A DNA stretch of 64,000 nucleotides from Glaciimonas sp. PCH181 (GCF_003056055.1 NZ_PYFP01000002.1:1240001-1304000), one strand, 5' to 3'. Shown: positions 1-9,600, counted from the first letter of the stretch. Notes: a model not told the origin generated them from the letters alone. A program made the numbers and translations.

Positions 1-122
1 CCATCACATCAGCAGCAAAAAATCGGCGCGTAGTGGCCGATATGGATTCGTTGCTATTGCTCGGTTTTGGTCCGCGTATGCCAGAAGCACTGACGAAATT
101 ATCTGCGCAATTGCATGCCTGA
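1..122 (+). CDS. hmuT: Haemin ABC transporter substrate-binding protein, C-terminal end (partial)
   Basis: The window opens inside a reading frame that ends with TGA at 120-122. The last 39 residues include a D-x-LLLLGFGPR-x-P segment near the C-terminus, which is typical of periplasmic haemin-binding proteins of the HmuT/BtuF-like fold. It lies 39 bp before a FecCD-type permease and an HmuV-like ATPase, the usual hmuTUV order. The protein would bind haem in the periplasm and hand it to HmuU. Only the end is visible, so the assignment rests on the short motif and the neighbours. Confidence 0.75.
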   Translation, partial: ITSAAKNRRVVADMDSLLLLGFGPRMPEALTKLSAQLHA

Positions 123-161
123 ATAATGTTCTCCTGACCTCCACATCGCCAATAAAACTTC

Positions 162-1262
162 ATGTCTTCTTCGCTCTCTCACGCCAGCATGCAACCGCCA
201 GCAACGATGCCGCTGCTGGCCGTATATCGACCACGCGGCCGTTTGATTTTGATCGGTCTCGTGCTATTGCTGGGCATCACCGCGCTGCTCTGTGCAGCGC
301 TTGGCGCATATCGGATTGATCCTTTACAGATTCCACGATTACTGTGGCCGGATGCCGAACTGAGCGATGCAGAAATGCAGGCCCGCGCCGTATTACGCGA
401 TATTCGTTTGCCACGCGTACTGCTGGCGATACTGGTGGGCTGCGGTTTTGGGGCGGCGGGAAGCGCGATGCAAGCCTTGTTTCGCAATCCGTTAGCAGAC
501 CCCGGCCTTATCGGCGTATCCAGCGGTGCAGCGCTTGGCGCAGCGCTGACGATTGTGTTGGGTGCCACGTTCTGGCCTGCAGCTTTGGCATTCAGCGGCA
601 TGTATGCGCCGATGCTGGCAGCGTTTATCGGCGCATTGGCGGTCGCCACATTAGTTTACAAAATCGCCGCCAATCATGGCCGTCTGGCGTTGCCGCTTTT
701 GCTATTGGCAGGCATCGCGATTAATGCCGTAACCGGCGCTGCCATCGGCTTGCTGACCTACATCGCCAGCGACAACCAATTACGCACATTAACGTTCTGG
801 AATCTGGGCAGTCTGGCCGGTGCGCAATGGTCGTTGCTGACCATCGCTGTGCCGGTCGTGGTGATCAGCATCGGGGTACTGGCACGTCATTCTGCCGCGC
901 TCAACGTGATGCTGCTAGGCGAGGCCGAAGCGCAACATCTGGGCGTCTCGGTACTCGCTATCAAACGCACGGTATTGATTGCCAGCGCGCTGTGCATCGG
1001 TGCGCTGGTTGCCTGCACCGGCACCATCGGTTTTATCGGCCTGGTCGCGCCGCATTGCATCCGGCTTGCTTGCGGCCCGGATCAACGCATTGTGCTGCCC
1101 GGCGCGATGTTATTTGGCGCGATCCTGACGTTGCTGGCCGATCTGGTCGCCCGCACCATTGTCGCCCCGGCAGAGATGCCGTTAGGCATATTGACAGCGC
1201 TCTTAGGCGGCCCTTTCTTTCTTGCCCTGCTATGGCGTCGTCGCGGCCAGCTTGGTTTGTAA
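162..1262 (+). CDS. hmuU: Haemin ABC transporter permease HmuU (FecCD family)
   Basis: This 366-residue, strongly hydrophobic protein has about nine to ten membrane segments and reads as a FecCD/BtuC-type permease. Visible family features are R-DIRLPRVL-A near residue 80, the PLADPGLIGVSSGAALGA segment near 110-130, and GTIGFIGLVAPH near 285-297, which is the coupling-helix region facing the ATPase. It should form the inner-membrane channel for haem delivered by HmuT. It sits between hmuT and hmuV on the same strand. The ATG at 162 has no clear Shine-Dalgarno site and the first ~28 residues are poorly typical, so the exact start is uncertain. Vitamin B12 or siderophore transport are alternatives; the HmuV-type partner favours haem. 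Confidence 0.88.
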   Translation: MSSSLSHASMQPPATMPLLAVYRPRGRLILIGLVLLLGITALLCAALGAYRIDPLQIPRLLWPDAELSDAEMQARAVLRDIRLPRVLLAILVGCGFGAAGSAMQALFRNPLADPGLIGVSSGAALGAALTIVLGATFWPAALAFSGMYAPMLAAFIGALAVATLVYKIAANHGRLALPLLLLAGIAINAVTGAAIGLLTYIASDNQLRTLTFWNLGSLAGAQWSLLTIAVPVVVISIGVLARHSAALNVMLLGEAEAQHLGVSVLAIKRTVLIASALCIGALVACTGTIGFIGLVAPHCIRLACGPDQRIVLPGAMLFGAILTLLADLVARTIVAPAEMPLGILTALLGGPFFLALLWRRRGQLGL

Positions 1263-1292
1263 TAACACCCGCAAAAAAGGATTAACGGCATC

Positions 1293-2102
1293 ATGCTCAT
1301 CGCCCATCAATTATCGGTACGCCGCGGCAATCAAACCATTTTGCGCGATCTGACATTGCGTATCGCGCCCGGCCAGATCGTCGCCTTGCTAGGACGAAAT
1401 GGCGCAGGTAAAAGTACGCTGCTGAAAGCGCTGTCAGGCGAATTTCATCCATCGCAAATAAAACATGGCGCGCAGGTCGATGGCGCGATTACGTTCAATG
1501 CAACTCCACTGCATGCCATGTCGCCACAAACGTTGGCACTAACCCGCGCCGTCTTACCGCAAAGCGTGCAATTCGCCTTTCCATTTACGGGCAAAGAAAT
1601 TGCGCTGCTAGGACGCTATCCGCACGGCGGTGGCAACAGTAGCGCCAACCGCAGCATTGCGATGGATGCGTTGTCTTTGGCCGATGCCAGCGCACTGGCA
1701 GAGCGCGATGTCACGACGCTATCCGGCGGTGAGTTAGCCCGCGTTCAGTTTGCACGTGTATTGGCCCAACTGCGGCCAGCAGAAACATCGACGCCGGTAG
1801 CGCGATATTTATTGCTCGATGAACCTACCGCGGCTTTAGATCTGGCACATCAACATCAGATGCTGACCACACTAAGACGCCTGGCTAGCGCGTGGAATAT
1901 TGGTGTGCTGGCGATCATGCATGACCCGAATCTGGCAGCGCGTTATGCCGATCAACTGGCATGGCTGGCCAACGGCACGCTATTGGCGCAGGACACACCG
2001 GCAGCGACGATGACAACGCAACTATTTAAAACCTGTCTGGGGATCGACGTTGACATCACCAGACAAGCCGGCAAACCGCCTTTTGCGATGGCTTCCCACT
2101 AA
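1293..2102 (+). CDS. hmuV: Haemin import ATP-binding protein HmuV
   Basis: This 269-residue ABC ATPase powers HmuU. Walker A is GRNGAGKST at residues 34-42. The signature LSGGELARVQ lies near 145 and Walker B LLLDEPTAALD near 172-182, followed by the switch histidine in IMHDPN. The insert between Walker A and the Q-loop (the FHPSQIKHGAQVDG region) and the ending resemble HmuV-type proteins rather than FecE/BtuD. It begins 30 bp after hmuU with an AAGGAT ribosome-binding site, so it is co-transcribed. A strong hairpin follows the stop at 2156-2180. The iron-responsive promoter of the operon would lie upstream of the window. Confidence 0.9.
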   Translation: MLIAHQLSVRRGNQTILRDLTLRIAPGQIVALLGRNGAGKSTLLKALSGEFHPSQIKHGAQVDGAITFNATPLHAMSPQTLALTRAVLPQSVQFAFPFTGKEIALLGRYPHGGGNSSANRSIAMDALSLADASALAERDVTTLSGGELARVQFARVLAQLRPAETSTPVARYLLLDEPTAALDLAHQHQMLTTLRRLASAWNIGVLAIMHDPNLAARYADQLAWLANGTLLAQDTPAATMTTQLFKTCLGIDVDITRQAGKPPFAMASH

Positions 2103-2149
2103 GATTTTAGCGATCATTACGCGGCATAAAAACGAATAAAACGGCTATA

Positions 2150-2182
2150 AAAAAAGCCCGACCAGTCAAACCGGTCGGGCTT
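2150..2182 (-). terminator. Rho-independent terminator between hmuV and livM
   Basis: A perfect 8-bp stem GCCCGACC (2156-2163) pairs with GGTCGGGC (2173-2180) around a 9-nt loop. On the minus strand it is followed by a run of T (the A-run at 2149-2155), so it best ends the liv operon. It may also stop hmuV transcripts coming the other way, although that side has only a short T stretch. Confidence 0.85.
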
Positions 2183-2219
2183 CAATCGCAGCAAAAATCC
2201 TTATCGGCAGATAATCCCC

Positions 2220-3194
2220 TTAGCTACCCGCCACGCGTCGCTTAAATAGCGCGCCAATCTCCCCTACTATTCCACGCCTGAACGCCAACACACACACAAT
2301 AAAAATAAAGCCGGTAACGATGGTCACCGATTCGCCTAAACCGCTAAACCATTCAATGTGCGTCACCGCAGCCAGCCAGCTACCGATATCGCCCAATTTA
2401 TTTTCTAGCACGATAATAATGACCGCCCCTACAATCGGCCCTGTGAGCGTGCCAAGACCACCAACCAGCGTCATCAATATCACCAGCCCAGACATGGTCC
2501 AATGCGCGTCTGTGAGCGTCTCAAAGCCTAATACCAGCGTCTTGGTGGCGCCTGCCAGACCAGTCAGGCCTGCCGACAACACAAACGCCAGCAATTTATA
2601 GCGATCAACGTCGTAACCGAGCGAAATCGCGCGCGGTTCATTTTCTTTAATCGCCTTCAGGACTTGTCCGAACGGGGAATTAATCGTGCGCACAATCAAT
2701 GCAAACGCCAGCACGGCAATCGCCAATACAACGTAGTACAAGGTCAGATCGTTTTCAAGGCTAATCATTCCTAACAACTTGCCACGTGGAACACCTTGCA
2801 GACCGTCTTCGCCGCCTGTAAATGGCGCTTGCAGACATACGAAAAATACCATTTGCGCCAGCGCCAGCGTGATCATCGTGAAATAAATCCCCTGCCGCCG
2901 AATCGCCAGACTGCCCATCACCAAACCGATCAGTGCACCTGCCAGCGTGCCGAGGATTAAACCGACTTCAGTCGGCAAGCCCAGTTTGGTCAAGGCATAA
3001 CCGGCAACATAACCGGCACCGCCAAAAAAGGCGGCATGGCCGAACGATAACAAGCCGGTGAAACCAATCAGTAAATTAAAAGCACATGCAAATAATGCAA
3101 AGCACAATATTTTCATCAGAAATACCGGGTAAATACCGAACGGTGCGGCCAGCGCCGCGATCAGTATTACGCCGTACAGAATTTTTTTATTCAT
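2220..3194 (-). CDS. livM: Branched-chain amino acid-type ABC transporter permease LivM
   Basis: This 324-residue permease has about nine membrane segments and belongs to the LivM half of the HAAT (hydrophobic amino-acid) import family. Typical stretches are FNLLIGFTGLLSFGHAAFFG near residue 40-60, R-QGIYFTMITLALAQM near 105-120, and the EAA-like loop SPFGQVLKAIKENE-RA near 170-190. It pairs with LivH to form the inner-membrane channel. It is the last gene of the minus-strand series GMC-livG-livF-livK-livH-livM and ends at a strong terminator. An AAGGA ribosome site lies eight bases before the ATG. The real substrate could be an amide, urea-like or aromatic acid; the permease sequence does not decide this. 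Confidence 0.9.
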   Translation of the reverse strand: MNKKILYGVILIAALAAPFGIYPVFLMKILCFALFACAFNLLIGFTGLLSFGHAAFFGGAGYVAGYALTKLGLPTEVGLILGTLAGALIGLVMGSLAIRRQGIYFTMITLALAQMVFFVCLQAPFTGGEDGLQGVPRGKLLGMISLENDLTLYYVVLAIAVLAFALIVRTINSPFGQVLKAIKENEPRAISLGYDVDRYKLLAFVLSAGLTGLAGATKTLVLGFETLTDAHWTMSGLVILMTLVGGLGTLTGPIVGAVIIIVLENKLGDIGSWLAAVTHIEWFSGLGESVTIVTGFIFIVCVLAFRRGIVGEIGALFKRRVAGS

Positions 3195-3278
3195 GCTGCT
3201 TATCCTTGCGTCTCAATAAATCACGCGCGTCGTTAGGTTGTCAGGTTATTACTGGGCACTAAAGCGCTGCAGTCTTTT

Positions 3279-4163
3279 CTATTTTTCTTTACCAAATAAA
3301 CCGGCAGGACGAATCATCAAGACAATTGCCATCACGATGAAGACCACGGTCGCCGATGCTTCCGGGTAAAACACCCGGGTCAATCCCTCGATCACGCCTA
3401 AGGCCAGACCGGTCAGGATTGATCCCATAATCGATCCCATGCCACCGATCACCACAACCGCGAAGACGACGATAATCAGGTTCGAGCCCATCAGTGGTGA
3501 GACCTGGATCACCGGGGCCGCCAGCACCCCGGCAAAGGCCGCCAAAGCGACACCGAAGCCATACGTCAGGGTAACCATCAGCGGCACGTTAATACCAAAG
3601 GCTTCAACCAGTTTGGGATTCTCGGTGCCAGCACGCAAATACGCGCCGAGTTTGGTCTTCTCGATCACAAACCAGGTCGCAAAGCACACCACCAACGATG
3701 CAAACACGACCCAGGCGCGATAATTCGGCAACATCATGAAGCCAACATCCGTCGCGCCGCTTAACGCATCCGGCACCGAAAACGGCTGACCTGACACACC
3801 ATAAAAGGAGCGAAAAACACCTTCCACCATCAGCGTGATACCAAAGGTCAGCAGCAAACCGTATAAATGATCGAGTTTGTATAACCAGCGCAGCATGGTT
3901 TTTTCAATGATGATGCCGAACACGCCCACAATCAGCGGTGCCAGAATCAACATGACCCAATAATTCAGATTGAAATACGTTAACCCGATCCAGGCCAGAA
4001 ACGCGCCCATCATGTACAACGCACCATGTGCGAAATTAATCACGTTGAGCAGACCGAAGATGACCGCAAGGCCCAGCGACAACATGGCGTAAAACGAGCC
4101 ATTGACCAGACCGAGCAAAAGCTGGCTCATCAAGGCTTGAAGGGGGATGCCGAACAATTCCAT
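3279..4163 (-). CDS. livH: Branched-chain amino acid-type ABC transporter permease LivH
   Basis: This 294-residue membrane protein is the LivH half of the importer. The hallmark N-terminal GLVNGSFYAMLSLGLAVIFG and the following NFAHGALYMMGAF are both present, as is the conserved R-AG-EN-(K)-AFGIN cytoplasmic loop near residue 178-193 that docks to the ATPases. About eight membrane helices are visible. It lies 84 bp upstream of livM and 230 bp downstream of the binding-protein gene. No strong ribosome site precedes the ATG, so translation may depend on coupling or a weak site. Confidence 0.9.
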   Translation of the reverse strand: MELFGIPLQALMSQLLLGLVNGSFYAMLSLGLAVIFGLLNVINFAHGALYMMGAFLAWIGLTYFNLNYWVMLILAPLIVGVFGIIIEKTMLRWLYKLDHLYGLLLTFGITLMVEGVFRSFYGVSGQPFSVPDALSGATDVGFMMLPNYRAWVVFASLVVCFATWFVIEKTKLGAYLRAGTENPKLVEAFGINVPLMVTLTYGFGVALAAFAGVLAAPVIQVSPLMGSNLIIVVFAVVVIGGMGSIMGSILTGLALGVIEGLTRVFYPEASATVVFIVMAIVLMIRPAGLFGKEK

Positions 4164-4393
4164 GGCAATGTCATCATAAAAACACTTTTAATCTTGTCCC
4201 CGCTTCTATCGGTATCAAAGCCACAGTATTTGTCGGCTTAAACTACGCAAAGAAAATTTTTTGGCGGATATTTAAAAGTGATGAAGCATTAAAAAGCACA
4301 GCGATGCCTACGACGTATTACCCGCAACGTACTACGCACCACTGTGCCAGACTAAGTTAACTATGCAGTAAAGCAAACTTTAATGGCGACAGT

Positions 4394-5608
4394 TTATTTC
4401 CAGGCCGCACATTTAGAATCTGCTTTAGCCATAAATGCTTTTTCCGCAGGAATCGTTTGAATTTTGTTCAAATAATCCCAAGGGTATTTGGATTCGGCCG
4501 GTGTCTTTACCTGATACAACGTCATGTCATGCACCACCCGACCATCAGGACGCAAATACGCGTTCTTCGTGTACATGTCGTTGAATTTTACTTTCCGCAA
4601 TTGCGCCATAACTTTGTCGCCATCATCAGTACCGATAGCCTTCACCGCAGTCAGATATTGCATAGCGGCCGAATAGTCAGCAGCTTGCAAACTCGACGGT
4701 TCTTTTTTCATTTTTGAAAAATAACGTTTCGCCCAAGTACGTGATGCATCGTCCTGATCCCAATACCAGCTATCGGTCAAATACATACCTTGGGTCTGCT
4801 TCAATGTCAGCGAATGAATATCGTTAATAAAGACTAGCAAACCAGCCAACTTGGCGGTCTTAGTAATGCCGAATTCGTTCGCTGCTTTTACCGCATTAAT
4901 GGTATCGCCGCCAGCGTTTGCCAGACCAATAATTTGCGCTTTAGAAGCTTGCGCCTGCAACAGGAAAGAAGAGAAATCCGATGCATTCAGAGGATGCTTT
5001 ACTGCGCCCAACACAGTACCGCCAGAAGCCTTTACAACCGCTGTCGTATCTTTTTCCAGCGAGTTACCGAACGCGTAATCAGCTGTCAGGAAATACCAGC
5101 TTTTACCGCCCTGCTTTACTACCGCTGAACCAGTGCCGTTCGCCAAGGCGTACGTGTCATACGCATAATGCACGGTGTATGGCGTGCACTCTTCGTTGGT
5201 TAAACGCGTACTGCCCGCGCCGATTTCAAAGAAAGGTTTTTTCTTCTCGGAAGCAATTTTTGCCATCGCCAATGCCGTGCCGGAATTGGTGCCGCCGATC
5301 AGCATATCCAAGCCTTGTTGATCGAACCATTCACGCGCTTTGCTAGAAGCAATGTCGGCTTTATTCTGATGATCCGCCACTATTAATTCAATTTTTTTGC
5401 CATTGATACTGCCACCCATATCGGCGATGGCCATTTTGATCGCCTCAGCGCCGCCAGGACCATCGATATCGGAATAGACGCTCGACATATCGGTGATAAA
5501 GCCAATTTTAATGACGTCGCCGGATATTTGCGCCGCTGCTGGTCCGGCGATGCCGAAAGCGACTGTGCTGGCGACTGCTAGTGTCAATGCTTTGAATTTG
5601 ATGTTCAA
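4394..5608 (-). CDS. Periplasmic binding protein of the Liv-type ABC transporter
   Basis: This exported ligand-binding protein (about 404 residues) has a cleavable signal peptide ending near AGPAAAQ. It has the type-I periplasmic fold of Leu/Ile/Val-binding proteins: an IKIGF-TDMSSVYSDIDGPGG start, GG-INGKKIELIVADHQNK, and a hinge region around LTADYAFG-S. Start choice: an ATG lies at 5620, but GGAGAAG falls just before an in-frame TTG at 5608, and nothing resembles a ribosome site before the ATG. TTG giving M-N-I-K-F-K is therefore preferred, with the ATG as alternative. Its position between livF and livH fits a dedicated receptor. Divergence from classical LivK and the GMC oxidoreductase upstream leave the ligand open. 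Confidence 0.85.
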   Translation of the reverse strand: MNIKFKALTLAVASTVAFGIAGPAAAQISGDVIKIGFITDMSSVYSDIDGPGGAEAIKMAIADMGGSINGKKIELIVADHQNKADIASSKAREWFDQQGLDMLIGGTNSGTALAMAKIASEKKKPFFEIGAGSTRLTNEECTPYTVHYAYDTYALANGTGSAVVKQGGKSWYFLTADYAFGNSLEKDTTAVVKASGGTVLGAVKHPLNASDFSSFLLQAQASKAQIIGLANAGGDTINAVKAANEFGITKTAKLAGLLVFINDIHSLTLKQTQGMYLTDSWYWDQDDASRTWAKRYFSKMKKEPSSLQAADYSAAMQYLTAVKAIGTDDGDKVMAQLRKVKFNDMYTKNAYLRPDGRVVHDMTLYQVKTPAESKYPWDYLNKIQTIPAEKAFMAKADSKCAAWK

Positions 5609-5743
5609 TGTCTTCTCCATTTTTTACTATTTATGCGTTATTAAATGTTGATCTCAGCGTTGTCTCAGACGTTGTACCCACCGCCATTCAATCAATGCCA
5701 TTCGAAAGGATTAAAGCTGTCCTTTCCTCACTTCTACCCTGCC

Positions 5744-6520
5744 CTACACACCTAATAATGTATTCAATACCGGCATTTTTTCCTGTAACTGCGAGGCACC
5801 GAAAGTCTCAACAATCTGACCGTGTTCCATGACATAAAAACGGTCAGCCAACGGCGCTGCAAAACGGAAATTCTGCTCGACCATCACGATCGTATAACCT
5901 TTTGATTTCAGCAGCAAAATCATACGTGCCAACGCTTGCACAATCACTGGCGCAAGCCCTTCTGAAATCTCATCGAGCAACAATAAACGCGCACCGGTAC
6001 GTAAAATCCGCGCCACCGCAAGCATCTGCTGTTCACCACCCGACAGGCGTGTTCCCTGACTATTTTTGCGCTCTTCCAGATTCGGAAACATCGCATAAAT
6101 TTCCGCTATCGACATGCCTTTATCCGTCTTCGAAACAGACGGTGGCAGGAGTAAATTTTCCTCAGTTGAAAGCGACGAAAATATACCGCGTTCTTCAGGA
6201 CAATAACCAACACCGAGATGCGCAATTTTATGCGTAGGCAAGTCGATTGTTTCGACTCCACCGATACGAATTGCGCCTTTGCGTGTGCCGGTCAACCCCA
6301 TGATGGCACGCATCGTTGTGGTACGGCCCGCACCATTGCGGCCGAGTAATGTCACGACTTCACCTGCGTTTACCGTCAAATTAACGTTGTGCAAAATATG
6401 TGATTCGCCATACCAGGCTTGCAGATTGCTGATGCTTAATGCCGGTGGTGTACCGCTAACATTAGAGGTAGTTGCAGAAGTCCCTGCATCCGGAGAAATA
6501 ACAGACGACGTTGACGACAT
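5744..6520 (-). CDS. livF: Liv-type ABC transporter ATP-binding protein LivF
   Basis: This 258-residue ABC ATPase of the LivF type carries an N-terminal extension of ~25 residues rich in Ser/Thr. Signature LSGGEQQMLAVARIL and Walker B LLLLDEISEGLAP are normal; the E-I-SEGLAP form is diagnostic of LivF. Walker A reads GRNGAGRTTT, so the usual lysine is arginine (codon CGT). LivF-type proteins with this change may exist, but it is worth noting for ATP binding. The ATG overlaps the livG stop by one base (TAATG), so the two ATPases are translationally coupled. It pairs with LivG to energise LivH/LivM. Confidence 0.88.
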   Translation of the reverse strand: MSSTSSVISPDAGTSATTSNVSGTPPALSISNLQAWYGESHILHNVNLTVNAGEVVTLLGRNGAGRTTTMRAIMGLTGTRKGAIRIGGVETIDLPTHKIAHLGVGYCPEERGIFSSLSTEENLLLPPSVSKTDKGMSIAEIYAMFPNLEERKNSQGTRLSGGEQQMLAVARILRTGARLLLLDEISEGLAPVIVQALARMILLLKSKGYTIVMVEQNFRFAAPLADRFYVMEHGQIVETFGASQLQEKMPVLNTLLGV

Positions 6521-7290
6521 TAATGCGCTCCTTCAAGTGCGGCAGCTTCGGTGCCCATATAGGCTTCCATGACCAGCGGATTGGTCGACACTTCCTGATA
6601 GCGTCCTTCGGCCAACACCGCGCCACGTTGCAGCACGCTGATTTTGTCGCAAATTCCGGAGACCACGCCCATGTTATGTTCCACCATTAAAATGGTGCGG
6701 CCTACCGATACTTTTTTGATCAGCGCTGTGACGCGATCAACGTCTTCGTGGCCCATGCCTTGCGTCGGTTCGTCAAGCAGCATCAGCTCTGGTCCCATAC
6801 TCAGCGTCGTTGCAATTTCCAACGCGCGCTTACGGCCATACGGCAAATCCACGGTTAATGTGTCGGCAAATTCGGTCAGATCAACCTCCGCCAATAACGC
6901 CATTGCGCGATCTCTTAACTGGGATAAGGTATTACCGCTTTTCCAAAAATGAAAAGAAGTTCCCAGCGTGCGCTGCAAGCCTATTCGCACATTTTCCATC
7001 ACAGTTAAATGCGGAAACACGGCAGAAATTTGAAACGACCGAATAATTCCCTGACGCGCAATCTGCGCTGGTGCAGCGGAAGTAATGTCGCGATTGTTAA
7101 ATAAAATTTGGCCGGAAGTCGGCACCAGAAATTTAGTCAGCAAATTAAAACAAGTTGTTTTGCCCGCGCCGTTAGGCCCGATTAATGCATGGATATGACC
7201 ACGCTCAACTTGTAAGTTAACGTTATTTACCGCTGTAAAACCCTTGAATTCTTTCGTCAGGTTTTTTGTTTCCAAGATGATGTCGCTCAT
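6520..7290 (-). CDS. livG: Liv-type ABC transporter ATP-binding protein LivG
   Basis: This 256-residue ABC ATPase shows Walker A GPNGAGKTT near residues 38-46 and the LivG-type text FLVPTSGQILFNNRDIT. The signature region LPYGRKRALEIATTL replaces the common LSYG form, followed by Walker B LMLLDEPTQGMG and VEHNMGVV. The Walker A lysine is intact, unlike in its partner LivF. An AAGGAGACC ribosome site precedes the ATG. The 259-bp gap upstream, before the GMC oxidoreductase, may hold the promoter of the five transporter genes. Confidence 0.9.
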   Translation of the reverse strand: MSDIILETKNLTKEFKGFTAVNNVNLQVERGHIHALIGPNGAGKTTCFNLLTKFLVPTSGQILFNNRDITSAAPAQIARQGIIRSFQISAVFPHLTVMENVRIGLQRTLGTSFHFWKSGNTLSQLRDRAMALLAEVDLTEFADTLTVDLPYGRKRALEIATTLSMGPELMLLDEPTQGMGHEDVDRVTALIKKVSVGRTILMVEHNMGVVSGICDKISVLQRGAVLAEGRYQEVSTNPLVMEAYMGTEAAALEGAH

Positions 7291-7549
7291 CCGGTCTCCT
7301 TATGATTTTTCTATGTGCCAGGATATGTTAGGAATACTTTTATACTGCGTTTTAATAACGCGTTTTAAGCCCGACCATACTGCAACTTATTGCGCAATTG
7401 TTATTCAACCTAGCGCCTTTTTCACGCATATTACAGAGATGTATCCAACGCAGCAATACGTAAAAGTACCGTATTAAGTGCACATAATTAGTATCTTTAA
7501 ATAAAATGTCGACGCACTCTGGCGGTGGCATATTAATGCTGCATCAAAA

Positions 7550-9178
7550 CTATTTATCAGTTTTTTCTAAAATAAATTTAGCGGCCATTTCTGCAATCAT
7601 CACCGTCGGCGAATTGGTATTGCCAGAGGTAATCGTCGGCATAATAGAAGCATCCACCACACGCAACTTATTTACGCCAATTACACGTAATTTACTATCA
7701 ACTACGGCTAATTTATCGCCAACTTTACCCATCATGCAAGTGCCAACAGGATGAAAAATGGTCGTTCCGACGTCACCGGCAGCGCGAATTAATTCGGCTT
7801 CAGTTTGAAATTTCAGGCCCGGCAGAAACTCTTCCGGTGCATATTTTTGCAATGCTGGTGCAGCAGCAATTTTCCGTGTCAGCAACACAGATGCTGCTGC
7901 GACTTTACGATCAGCTTCGGTCGCGAGGTAATTTAAGGTAATTTTTGGGGCTGCCAAAGGATCACCTGAAGCCAGCCGAATATGTCCCCGGGAAGTCGGG
8001 CGTAAGTTGCATACGCTGGCAGTAAACGCCGGAAAATTATGCAACGGATCGCCGAATTTTTCTAACGATAATGGCTGGACGTGATACTCAAGATTAGCCG
8101 TTTTCTGGCTAGCATCTGACTTGGCAAATGCGCCTAATTGCGACGGTGCCATCGACATCGGACCGCTGCGAGACCACATATATTCCAGGCCGATTTTCAT
8201 TTTCCCCAGCCAGGTGCTGGTCATCATGTTTAATGTTTTGACGCCCTTGACCTTGAAGCCCATCCGTATTTGTAAATGATCCTGCAAATTTTCGCCGACC
8301 CCTGGTGCATCTACCAATACCGGTATTTGGTGTTGCTGTAACAGCGCTGCCGGACCAATCCCTGAAAACTGCAATATATGCGGCGATCCCACCGCGCCAG
8401 CACATAATAAAACTTCTTTTGTCGCTTCAGCCGACCATTCTTTGCCACCGCCGGTGAATTCAACACCGTTGCATTCTTTACCTTGCGCGCCATCATTAAT
8501 CTGAAGACGTTTTACGTGGCAACCAGTCATGATTTCCAGATTTCCGCGTCGTACGGCTGTGCGCAAAAATGCCTTTGACGCGTTCCATCGGATGCCGCGT
8601 TTTTGATTAACATCAAAATAGCCCACCCCTTCGTTATCCCCCTGATTGAAATCGTCAACTTTGGGAATCCCGGTTTCGGCTGCTGCATCGCGGAAAGCAT
8701 CCAGAATTTGCCATGACAAACGCTGTTTTTCTACACGCCATTCGCCACCAGCACCATGAAATGCGGTCGCGCCGTTGTAGTGATCTTCACTTTTCTTAAA
8801 AACCGGCAAGACATTTTCCCAGCGCCAGTGATCATCGCCGGTGAGCGCTGCCCATTGATCGTAATCGCGGGCCTGGCCACGCATATAAATCATGCCGTTA
8901 ATTGAAGAAGATCCGCCCAGTACTTTTCCACGCGGATAAATCAAGCTGCGATTATTCAGACCGATATCTGCTTCGGTGCGATATAACCAATCAGTACGAG
9001 GATTATTGATGCAATACAGATAGCCGACCGGGATATGGATCCATATGTAGTCGTCTTTGGCCCCAGCTTCGATCAACAACACGCTTACGTTGGGATCACG
9101 GGTCAATCTATTAGCTAATACACAACCTGCCGTTCCTGCGCCCACGATGACGTAGTCGTATTTACCCGCAACTTCCAT
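7550..9178 (-). CDS. GMC-family FAD-dependent oxidoreductase (choline/alcohol dehydrogenase-like)
   Basis: This 542-residue flavoenzyme of the glucose-methanol-choline family has the FAD-binding VIVGAGTAGCVLANRL near residues 9-24. The GMC signature GKVLGGSSSINGMIYMRG lies near 84-101. The C-terminal FHPVGTCMMG and NTNSPTVMIAEMAA blocks supply the catalytic His and flavin contacts. There is no signal peptide, so it acts in the cytoplasm. It would oxidise an alcohol to an aldehyde, as choline or long-chain/polyethylene-glycol alcohol dehydrogenases do; the substrate cannot be told from sequence. It is upstream and co-directional with the Liv-type transporter, which may import its substrate. 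AAGGA sits eight bases before the ATG. Confidence 0.85.
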   Translation of the reverse strand: MEVAGKYDYVIVGAGTAGCVLANRLTRDPNVSVLLIEAGAKDDYIWIHIPVGYLYCINNPRTDWLYRTEADIGLNNRSLIYPRGKVLGGSSSINGMIYMRGQARDYDQWAALTGDDHWRWENVLPVFKKSEDHYNGATAFHGAGGEWRVEKQRLSWQILDAFRDAAAETGIPKVDDFNQGDNEGVGYFDVNQKRGIRWNASKAFLRTAVRRGNLEIMTGCHVKRLQINDGAQGKECNGVEFTGGGKEWSAEATKEVLLCAGAVGSPHILQFSGIGPAALLQQHQIPVLVDAPGVGENLQDHLQIRMGFKVKGVKTLNMMTSTWLGKMKIGLEYMWSRSGPMSMAPSQLGAFAKSDASQKTANLEYHVQPLSLEKFGDPLHNFPAFTASVCNLRPTSRGHIRLASGDPLAAPKITLNYLATEADRKVAAASVLLTRKIAAAPALQKYAPEEFLPGLKFQTEAELIRAAGDVGTTIFHPVGTCMMGKVGDKLAVVDSKLRVIGVNKLRVVDASIMPTITSGNTNSPTVMIAEMAAKFILEKTDK

Positions 9179-9595
9179 TTGTCGTCCTTTTTTCCAGCCT
9201 TGAATTGGCTGTTTTTATAAATCGTCGTGAAATATTGTTTTGTTAACACTATTTCAATGCACCTGGTTCACACTGTTTTTGTCATCTTCAGGCAATTCTT
9301 ACGGTATTCGCAAAAGTAGCACCGATTCTGCAATTTTGCGATCGATACACACTTTTGTAGCAACACATGTACCTAGCTTAAATCTTCACGACCATATTTA
9401 TCCGTGATCTTACTTACTGGGAGCTTACCGACTGCGTATTTCGAAGGAAAAATCTCTATTTTGATGGACTGACCACATTTCTTCTCTTAAAGATGATTTT
9501 TAACAACTTTTTAGCGTAGCAAGTGTTCGTTTTTTTACAATTTATATGCTTAAACAATGGGCTTTTGGGGTGTTTTTCTGTTTTTGTATTTAATT
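9179..9595. other. AT-rich gene-free stretch upstream of the GMC gene
   Basis: No convincing reading frame was found. The stretch becomes steadily richer in A and T towards 9595 and should contain the minus-strand promoter of the GMC oxidoreductase gene in its left part. Its right part merges into the repeated DnaA-box modules. Confidence 0.6.
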
Positions 9596-9600
9596 TAAAG

